From: Acheta domesticus
Lineage: Eukaryota > Arthropoda > Insecta > Orthoptera > Gryllidae
Assembly (NCBI GenBank): GCA_031308135.1
Contig: JAHLJT010000631.1
Coordinates: 265,532,948 to 265,596,947, forward strand
Length of the DNA stretch: 64,000 bases
Reading direction: 5' to 3'
The translations under genes and the position numbers were made by a program. This document shows positions 47,655-64,000 of the stretch, piece by piece. Below the pieces are notes generated by a model. The model was not told where the DNA came from. It searched no databases and saw nothing but the letters and a program-made list of their open reading frames with translations. Positions within the stretch are counted from its first letter, which is position 1; every line of letters starts with the position of its first letter.

Positions 47655-48999
47655 CACACTTCTTTTGTTTAATAATTTTTCAAATGGTAGTTGAAATGAA
47701 GGCAGAATTTGTCATATTATAAAATTACATAGCTATATCGCGAGACAGTGCATGCTGTTGAAGCACCACTAATTTCTTAATGAAAATCAGTTCAATAATA
47801 TCAGATCTTTTTATTTGTTAACGTACTATTTAAAAAAAATTTTGTCATAAATTTCTGTTTGAATTTAATGGAATTTTTTCACAAAAACACTTCAACATTT
47901 TTGTTTAATTTTTTCCTTGGACAGAGTGAAGATCGCATAAAATGTCAGAGGTGTTATATTTTTTAATCTTTTTGAAATATGGAAAATTGGAAAAGTAGGG
48001 AGTAATAATTCGAGAAAGTAGGCTCTGGAGAAGCACCACTAGTTCGTTACTAGAGTGCGCCAATAAAAGCTTTCCTGACCAAAAATTACTTATTTACTGT
48101 TACAATTCTTCCTCTTTACTATGCAGTGTATAGTAAAATCAAAAAGTATAAATTTGGGAAATAATGTAGCTAAGACAAGAAATCTTATTCATAAAAAGGT
48201 ATAAGGCTATTTTGTAACGGTATATTAAAGACGTTTTTCTTTAAAATTTTTGCACAATATTAGGAATGAGAAAAATATAAAAGCAATAGTGGGAAGGGAA
48301 AGATGTGTGAAAATAAGCTAAAACTCTCCATCGAATCTGTTGCGAAATATTTATCTCAAAAAGTTGCACGATACCGTAGATTATACAATGAGGTAACTAT
48401 ATGAGGAATTTACTTTGTGGGCAGACTTAGGAAAAAAATGTCACTAACACTTCTTCGAAGATGCCATTTATGTAATATTTACAATAAAAGATAAAGGAGG
48501 ATCTAGTATTTTTATAATATTCGTTTTCTACAAAGTATTTCCATTTAATATTTTCTTCAACTTTACTTTATATTTCATATAACGTTTCAGTAATTTTACT
48601 AGATGTAACTCGAGGTACTGCAATACAAAACACATGTTGCAAATATATATTAAATTTCTAAAATCTTTTCTTAGTAAGGACACAAAGCATGATGCACTGA
48701 ATTGTACAGCAGTACAACATTTTTCATTTTTTAAATTTTCGAAACGTGATTATATGCTTCTTTCGAACTACGAGAGCATCTTATAAAAATTTCATATTTC
48801 AATACATAATATATTAAAAGAATTATTAAAACTTATTCATTAGAAAAAATCAAAAATTAAACCACAAAGAGAGATTGAAATTACAAAAGAAATTACCGTC
48901 GTTATTCTCTCAATTCCTTTGAATACCGCAACACAACCTTCAACAAAGCGTACGCAAACTTCCTGCGGGACTATTGCTCCAACAGCCACTGTAGGGCAC

Positions 49000-49005
49000 T
49001 ATAAA
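49000..49005 (+). promoter_or_regulatory. TATA box of protease copy 3
   Basis: TATAAA in GGCACTATAAATTATC, 51 bp before the ATG. AACCACAAAG is at about 48860, 140 bp upstream. Upstream similarity to copy 1 is visible over about 350 bp. Confidence 0.75.
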
Positions 49006-49050
49006 TTATCTCTGTAGAAGCTGCCGCGTACAGTCACAGAAGACGTCAAC

Positions 49051-57375
<8,325 letters not shown>

Positions 57376-57858
57376 TCTACTTCGTGTTTATGATTTTATT
57401 GCCTTAACTCTTTAGTGACTATGTTAATTTTGCTCGAGTTTGCGCGCGCCTATGTGACCGCGCACTTTCTCGCCTTGTTGGATATTTCTGATCGCAAGCA
57501 TTTATGGAGCACCCATGGGCGAGTGTCATGCGGATTCAGCCTCCAGCCTAAATCCAAAGACACACATTCACATGGCTCTTACAGGTTTTCTATACAAATG
57601 AACTTTATTAGGAAGCCTCAAGTCGGATACTCATTATCCCTCTCCCCTTATCCTCAGAAAATGCCGTGTACGAGTCTTTAATATTGTAATATTCCAATAG
57701 TTAGGCAATGTGTTCACTAATATATTTTTATTGTGTTTTTTTTATACGAGTATCAATACAAGCATTGCATCTGCCACGATAAATGATGGTAATAGAATGC
57801 AACATTTTAGGGTAACATTACATATTTACCATTTTATATTGATGTACATTGTTGTCTC

Positions 57859-57864
57859 AATAAA
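57859..57864 (+). terminator. Candidate poly(A) signal of protease copy 3
   Basis: AATAAA in the context GTTGTCTCAATAAA, about 485 bp after the stop, in the position matching copy 1. Confidence 0.5.
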
Positions 57865-58299
57865 AAACGTTTAAAAATTGAAACGTGATATTTTTACCAT
57901 CCTAAATATACCTGTAACATACAGTATACTTTATTACATTGAATAATTTACACAAAAAATAAAATGTCTGAAAATTCTCTGCAAAACTCTAGACCACGTT
58001 TATAGAAAACTAGCGGTGCTACAACAGCACGTTATTGGAAAAAGGTTCGTAATATTGTAATATTGCATTTTCTGCCCCACTGAGATCTCAGTTATAATTT
58101 CAAAAAGTCCAATTCAACCTATTCAAACGAAAAGATTGGGGTGCATTTATTTTGGTAATCAGGAACAGTAGTAATTTCCTACTTTTACAAATGAAACGAA
58201 CAGGAGTATATTTAACAGCATATCCTGGACCTTATACAGAAAAGCAAGAATGATTTTTTACAAGCCTACCTTTGCGCTACCGTTTATGCTATCTAAGGT

Positions 58300-58720
58300 C
58301 CAAATTTAATAAAAAAATATTTTTTTAAAGAAAAAATGCCTATGTTTGAAACGAAATTTCCCAAAATATACTCGTTTTTCGAAAAATTCAACATGACAAT
58401 ATTTGAAGGTATGCTTTTCATTAAAAAATTTCATTAAGAAAAAAATGTTAATCTTCATAATTGTAGTTGTAGGAAGACGCCAAAAAAAAGTTTGAATATT
58501 TTCAATTTTCAAAAGACAGTGTTTTCAATGAAAATGAGACCTGCACCATTCTTTTAAAAGTCCTTCACGCTAACCAACAACAATCATTCGTAAAAAACGA
58601 TGGAGCCATTTTTTGAAATTTTTGAAAATTTCCCAAGGGCTTCATGTAAAGAATCCTCCAGAATTAAACTACCGGTTTCAAATTCAAGAAGCCCCGCTAT
58701 CGGCCAGATCAGGGGTTTTC
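58300..58720 (-). repeat. CTTTCCC-family fragment, inverted
   Basis: Reverse orientation of the left-edge type: TCAATGAAAATGAGACCTGC, TGGAGCCATTTTTTGAAATT and GAAGCCCCGCTATCGGCCAG match 47200-47480 reversed. Hairpin ends are missing. 57865-58300 holds nothing else. Confidence 0.5.
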
Positions 58721-58837
58721 AGGGGTGTGCGTCGCGGTTCGCAGGGGCGTCGGTTCCATACGGTATGAGCGTCGTGGTGATTTCTTAAAAATGATCTTTA
58801 TATTTAATTTACTTTAATCTTTGGGTCACTAAAAAGT

Positions 58838-59330
58838 GCTCAGTAAAGAAATTATTAAACTTATGTCAACCAATAGTGGTTTATAAAACGTATCTACTTA
58901 CTGCTCGTATTCGACTATATTTCTTTTTGCTGAAACAAAAATATTAAAGAATTTATTAAGTTGTAACGTTTTCAATTTTTTTTAAAAAATTAGGAAAAAT
59001 AAAACATTTTCCAAGAGAATCGGTAGAAATTCAAAATTCTCGCCAAATTGTGACCTTACTCTTTGGAATTTTTGTGGGTATAGTGATAACATCTTAAAAG
59101 TATTGCAATATGCATATTAATCGTGTTTTGGTTGTTTTCTGTTCAGATCAGTTGTATGCATTTTGTCAAGTTAGTTTTGTGCTCTTGCAAATGGGCGTAA
59201 AAGTGTAGCTAACGATACAAAAATGGATGATAGTTGGTATGCCCAAGTGGAATACGAGCATTAAGTAGATACATTTTATAAACCACAATTGGTTGATATA
59301 AGTTTAATAATTTTTTTACTTAGAATTTTT
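58838..59330. repeat. Long-arm foldback element
   Basis: Arms of about 75-80 bp: 58838-58916 (with TGGTTTATAAAACGTATCTA) and its imperfect inverse 59247-59330 (with TAGATACATTTTATAAACCA). The 330-bp spacer codes nothing. Probably a MITE; target duplication not resolved. Confidence 0.65.
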
Positions 59331-59512
59331 AAAATATTAAAAATTGATATTCTTTTCAGTTTGGAGATAAAAGAAAATCTCTCAGAACTCTTTCATTCTT
59401 TTAGTTAGCAATCTGTTGTTATGGAAAGGTGGCACTTTTTGGGCTTAATTTAGTAAGGCATCAAGATAACATCACTAAACAAATGTATAGGAACACCTTA
59501 AAGAAATATGAT

Positions 59513-59551
59513 GGAGAGGGGTGTCCTGATTCTTTTGGTTGGCACTGTATA
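59513..59551. repeat. Possible Tc1/mariner terminal repeat
   Basis: GGGGTGTCCTGATTCTTTTG followed by GTTGGCACTGTA resembles one end of a Tc1/mariner element. No partner end was found nearby. Confidence 0.35.
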
Positions 59552-59750
59552 TGACTTATTGTTCTAATTAATTTAGGGTTAATTGAACGTAGCAATTTCT
59601 TTACTAATAAGATTCTGTGGCTCCTTTGGCATCGACGAACATCCCTACCTCACACTGCGGCCGCGGATATTTTATCTTTCTACCCACGCAGATCATGATT
59701 TTTTGTGCTCACGCGAGAGCACGGCGGTGGCACGAAAAGTGCGTTATTTT

Positions 59751-60202
59751 TGTTATGGTGGTGCGCGGCGAGTTGAATCACGCGCCGCACCACCAGCACT
59801 CGGCGTCAGCACAGCGAGCAGCGGACCGTGGCGAGACCGGGAGAAAGAGGAAGAGGCGGCCAGCTAGCGAAGCCCAGGAGTGGTTGCGAGGCTATGCCGC
59901 CGGCGAGAATAAAAGCGGGCCCCGCCGCCGAGCGGGCAGACAGTGTTATAGCAGAGTTCCGAGTGTAAAGTGACGTAGTGCGGCCAAAGTGATATATTAT
60001 TAGACCAGGCAATTGTATTATTGGACGTTCTTCTTGGCAACTGGTGAAACTGCATGGTACTTTGGACATCTAATGGTAAAACGGTAACCCGGCTTTGTTA
60101 TTTGGTATTATTCTTTGGTTACCGGTTTGTTATAATTGATTTGCTGCATTTGTGGAATAAAAACGTTATTTACGAAACTTCTGTGTTTTCCTGGATATAA
60201 CA
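59751..60202 (+). mobile_element. Solo LTR
   Basis: 452 bp starting TGTTATGG and ending GGATATAACA, with ends inverted (TGTTAT/ATAACA). Exact 5-bp target duplication ATTTT at 59746-59750 and 60203-60207. A TATA-like GAATAAAAGCGG is at about 59905 and AATAAA at about 60155. No internal retroelement sequence, so it formed by LTR-LTR recombination. Confidence 0.8.
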
Positions 60203-60486
60203 ATTTTAATACCCAATTTGAATGGAAAAATAAAATAGTGTATTGCATGACTCACGCATTTTTATTGAATCATTGGTAGGCCTTTATCAATCCTTATATT
60301 TGAAACTTCTTGTTATCAGAGGAGCCGCGGGAAGTTTCGTTTTGGCCAAGGGAGCCCTGGACAGAAAACGCTTGAAAACTCCTGAGATAAAAGGATTGGG
60401 GAATCTCAAGTTTTAAGAAAATTTGCTGAGCGGTTAGCCGCTAGCTTTGTTCATACACAGACATACGTTTTGTCGACAATCGAGTT

Positions 60487-60860
60487 TTTATTTATTTTAT
60501 TTATTTATTTGTCAAAAAAACAGTAAAAACTGTATATGACGTGTGGGGAAAGAAATTTATCTGCGCACATTTTCTTGAGGGCCAGAATTTAAAAAAAAAC
60601 ACAACGAAAAAATGAATTTAGAAAATAATTATTTTAGAAAAATAAAGATATTTGAAAAATGTTTTTCCCGAGTTATGGAAAATCAATTTCAACTGTAAAT
60701 GAACTACAAGCAAAAGGAGTGCTCAACAAAACGTGCGCACAGTGAAGCTACATTTACGTCCAGAAGCAAAACAAGGGGCCATCACAGCATTTGCTCAATG
60801 GATCAGGGAAACTGGACAAAAACCTGATCGAGATGGGGGTCATTGACCCGGAAGCTGAAG
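60487..60860 (+). repeat. Dispersed repeat, plus copy
   Basis: First half matches 44500-44705 inverted. Second half (TACATTTACGTCCAGAAGCA ... CTGATCGAGATGGG, 60750-60845) matches 63000-63105 inverted. A LINE- or SINE-like tail of (TTTA)n is at its left edge. Confidence 0.6.
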
Positions 60861-60879
60861 TACAAGCTGAAGTACTTTT

Positions 60880-61080
60880 GGTATCGAGAACCCACAAAAC
60901 ACAGATTCCGGCTACACCACGTGTTGAGGATTTTTTTTCTAAATTCAGCATCTGTATTTATCCACTTGTTCTTTATCAGGGCCCGGCAAGAAGAGTTTTT
61001 ATGTAGAAAATTCGCCTTTACCCCCGCAGCATTGCATAATTTTCTCTTTTTAAGAAGTACCTTCTTAAGGCGAGAAAGTA
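60880..61080 (-). repeat. CTTTCCC hairpin repeat fragment
   Basis: Minus-orientation left end: GGCTACACCACGTGTTGAGG, then GGGCCCGGCAAG, CGCAGCATTGCATAATTTTC and a short terminal hairpin AAGAAGTACCTTCTTAAGGCG ending in GAAAGTA. It lies about 700 bp upstream of protease copy 4. 61081-61620 shows nothing else. Confidence 0.55.
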
Positions 61081-61783
61081 AATAGTTAGAAAATGATTCA
61101 GGTTAATACAATTCTACTCATTCGTTTAAGTTGAGTAAAACTGTTTTGTAAGTATAGTAAAAAACAAGCAATATTACATTGCAAAATATTAAGTAAGGGT
61201 AATAAAGAGATTGTGGAATAAGAAAGATGACGTGTGATCAGATTCTAAGCCACCCCTTTGAACCTGTTGTGAAGTATTTACCTCGTAATACGAAAGACGC
61301 TCAATGTCACAGATTATACAATACGAAATCCATACAAGCGAATTGATTTGTTGGCAGAGAGCAAAAACAACTGTAACTAACACATCTATGAAGTTAATAT
61401 TTCATATAATGTCTTTCATAAAAATTAAAGCAAGATTAAACAGAGTAGAATACACTGAATTCTACTACTGATGTGCCAATTTTATTAAAAATTATTAATT
61501 TAAAAAAAATAAAATATTATTACTTTTTTCGAGATTTGAGGAAGTTTTGTAAAACTGATTCATTCCTTTTTTCATATTTTTATATATTACGAAACATAAT
61601 AATAAAACTCGTGCCGTACCAGCGAAAGAAATCAAACCACAAAACTACAAAGATAAAATGAAACCACACAAGAAATAACGGTCGCTCTTGTGTTAATTTC
61701 TGCGAATACCGTAACATAATCTCTACCAAAGTGTACGCAATCTTCTTGCGGGACGCTTGCTTCAAACAGCCTCTGCAGGGCAC

Positions 61784-61789
61784 TATAAA
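61784..61789 (+). promoter_or_regulatory. TATA box of protease copy 4
   Basis: TATAAA in GGCACTATAAATGATCAC, 53 bp upstream of the ATG. AACCACA motifs occur at about 61635 and 61663. Confidence 0.7.
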
Positions 61790-61836
61790 TGATCACTGAA
61801 TGAGCTCCCAGACACAGAGCAACAGGAGTCGTCGAC

Positions 61837-62332
61837 ATGCTTCAACTCATCAGCGTCTTGTGCTTCTTGGGTGTCGCCTTGGGTGAGTACATGTTGTCTA
61901 TAAATCTAGAGGCGCTAACCTTCTCGCTATTAGTGAAGTTCAGTCAGTAAAATCATTAGTGAAGTCTGTCAATTAAATAAATTTAATAAATCATTAAAAT
62001 GTTATAAAAGTATTACAACTTGAATTAGACGAATCCATTGAAATTCGAATAGGAACTTCACATTTGAATGAATTTATCAAAGGAAAGCAGTGTTCAATAA
62101 AAGCACACCAGTAAAATTACTGGGATTCTAAAATCTTCATGTTAATAGTTGTACGTTGACCTTTGTTCTTAATTTTCAGCGTGATCTTCATTCTTCGTTT
62201 TCTTCATTTTCAGCGATTCCCCCTCAGACTGACGGGAGTTTTGAGGCCGGCCCCGACACCGATTTTGGGCCCGCACAGGGAGGTCGCATTAGTGGCGGCA
62301 ACTCCACCACAATCGACAAGTTCCCCTACCAG
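61837..62332 (+). CDS. Secreted S1A serine protease, copy 4, 5' end only
   Basis: Exon 1 is 61837-61882 (signal peptide, MLQLISVLCFLGVALG) and exon 2 is 62214-62332 (propeptide and start of the mature chain). Sizes and phases equal those of the other copies. The activation site reads R|ISGG instead of R|IIGG, so residue 17 is Ser; Ile16, which becomes the new N-terminus, is kept. No exon 3 is visible between 62333 and 64000, although that intron is only 306-320 bp in the other copies. Intron similarity ends near 62415, where unrelated repeat-bearing sequence begins. The gene either continues beyond the window after a large insertion or is a truncated pseudogene. Confidence 0.75.
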
Positions 62333-62415
62333 GTAATCTCACATTCATGAATTATATATTAGTTACATCATACTGAATATCCCGAATACTACCAGAAATA
62401 ATGTTTCCACCTTTG

Positions 62416-64000
62416 GCTCGTCCGAGATTTAATTTGAAGTTCTGGGAGCGACAGTCTTTTCTGGTAAAACATCGACCCTCTCGTTTTAAGATTTCAAATT
62501 GTTGTATACTCCCTTTTATCTAATTTAAAAAAAAGACAATTTTATTAGTAAAATTATACTTTAAATACATAATATATTTACAACAAATCGAATTGAATAT
62601 CTTAGAAATTTATTAATTTTTGTGGGAATAGATAGGTTCGGCTGTAGGATCGGTCACAATCACGGTGTCAGTTACTCATTAACTGCTATGTCCTCGAATT
62701 AGGAATGTCAGACATTCTTCATTGTTGGGTGATTGTTGTTGCATTGCTGTTGATATGTGAACTTTAACTTGCAAATTTTATTTCTTCTTTAGATGCAAAC
62801 ATCCTAAACGAAACTAAAACCACGTTGTTTCATTCCTAAATGCCAGCTGCTGTGGTCGATAACGCATTATTCAGTACTGGCCAGGGTGTAAACATGACTC
62901 TGACGATTCGAATCTTCATCGAAATGCGTGCTTTGTCGCTATATGACTATTGATAAGTATTAGGGAGAGGTCGGTGTCAAGCAAACGGTACTTGCTCCGC
63001 ATCTCGATCCCATCTCGATCAGGTTTTTCGTCCAGTTTCCCTGATCCTTGAGCAAATGCTGAGATGGTCCCTTGTTTTGGTTCTGGACGTAAATGTAACT
63101 TCATTATTTGTGCACGTCTTCTGAATTTCAGTGGGAAATATAGTTATTCAAATTATCGCTTTTCATATCATCGCGGCAAAAAGTATTCCTCTTTCATGAA
63201 GAACATGAGGGTTCAGGGCAGGAATTTATAGCTAATTTACCTTTGAAAATATATTTTATTATATAGGAGCGAATATTTTGTCAAATTCGACTAGAATATG
63301 GTTTAGGATAGAGACCGCAGAATTATGAAATCGTGCACAAAATTCACTTCTCCCCATAGCTCGTCACACGCAGTTTTTAACAGTTTTTGATGTAAATAAA
63401 TAAATAAAATAAATAAATCGAAGTTGACGCTGCACATGCAGCTAAGTTCTAACGGTTTTGCTTCTTCTTAAGAAAAAAATGCTCCTGTAACCATCGTTTG
63501 TCACTTCGGAGTGCACTGGTGTAACAACTATCCCTAACTATCTAAAAATATAATCTTTCGCTCTCTGTCACACACAACAGTATCAACTATTGCTTGTCAA
63601 GCTCATTTTTCTTATCAATCTAACATACATATACCGCGAATGTATTGACAGTTAGATCTGAGGATAGTTCATCCTGTAATGTTATAGAAATCTTATATCA
63701 ACACACTTGAAAGGCAGAAATGCTGAGTGAGAAGAAATTAAATTCATAAAAACTTAAAAAAGCAACAAAACAATTGATTAGCACTAAAAGTTGCAAAAAC
63801 ATGCTGTCGGAGGGCTCCCACAATGACTGTGTGCGAACGAAGCAGACAATGGGCGAGCCTTATGCGAACGTTAATTTGGCAGTTAATGGGTAAAATAGGT
63901 TTCATAAAATCACATGTTACTAAGACATGAAATAATAAATTTTAATTTCAGTAGAACCTATTTTAATGTCAGCGTCACTTGATTCATTTTTTAGAGTCCT
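62416..64000. other. Sequence replacing the expected intron 2 / exon 3 of protease copy 4
   Basis: Similarity to the other intron 2 sequences stops near 62415. The rest holds the inverted repeat partner at 63000-63105 and a short AAAT-tailed repeat at 63350-63420. No protease exon is recognisable. Probably a large insertion whose right end is outside the window. Confidence 0.4.
63000..63420 (-). repeat. Dispersed repeat, minus copy
   Basis: 63000-63105 is the reverse complement of 60750-60845. 63350-63420 repeats the CACACG...CAGTTTTTAACAGTTTTTG plus AAATAAATAAAT end seen at 44640-44705. Confidence 0.55.

Overview
The window reads as insect nuclear DNA: AT-rich, intron-bearing and packed with transposons. 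No species can be fixed from the sequence. The backbone is a tandem family of secreted trypsin-fold serine proteases (peptidase family S1A), all on the + strand. Three copies are complete (3698-11689, 26718-33300, 49051-57375) and a fourth (from 61837) starts near the right edge. All complete copies share a six-exon plan with conserved phases, a TATA box about 50 bp before the ATG, a signal peptide, a propeptide of about 25 residues, the R|IIGG activation site (I17S in copy 4) and an intact His-Asp-Ser triad. Their S1 pocket is not that of trypsin: residue 189 is Gly in all three, and copies 1 and 2 carry Asp226, the arrangement known from crab collagenase (brachyurin). Copies 1 and 3 also have unusual changes beside the catalytic serine.

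The protease introns and the spaces between genes hold most of the mobile DNA. Intron 4 is always the giant one. In copy 1 it holds a piggyBac-like element, with a LINE inside it and an unclassified repeat inside the LINE. In copy 2 it holds a LINE 3' end and a Tc1-like relic. In copy 3 it holds two LINE ends, a second piggyBac-like family and a probable solo LTR.

Between genes 1 and 2 (about 17.3-25.4 kb) an old conserved coding sequence is cut into pieces by three insertions: a 1.9-kb hAT element with an 8-bp target duplication, a copy of the unclassified repeat, and a non-autonomous LTR element that carries only a Gag-like ORF. The non-autonomous element has a striking tandem array of primer-binding-site-like units just inside its 5' LTR. 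Between genes 2 and 3 (36.6-41.7 kb) lies a nearly full Ty3/gypsy element with LTRs of equal length that read the same, a 5-bp target duplication, a gag-pol ORF, and a separate integrase frame created by a frameshift. It uses the same primer-binding-site motif as the non-autonomous element.

A recurring unclassified repeat family is present in about ten copies and fragments. One end is a hairpin of the type CTTTCCC...GGGAAAG, and the inside is built from degenerate modules of about 300 bp. It is the commonest sequence in the window and abuts the promoter of protease 2. Other content: microsatellites, a (GGGTC)n array, foldback elements, a solo LTR, a tRNA-like SINE fragment and several decayed transposase pieces.
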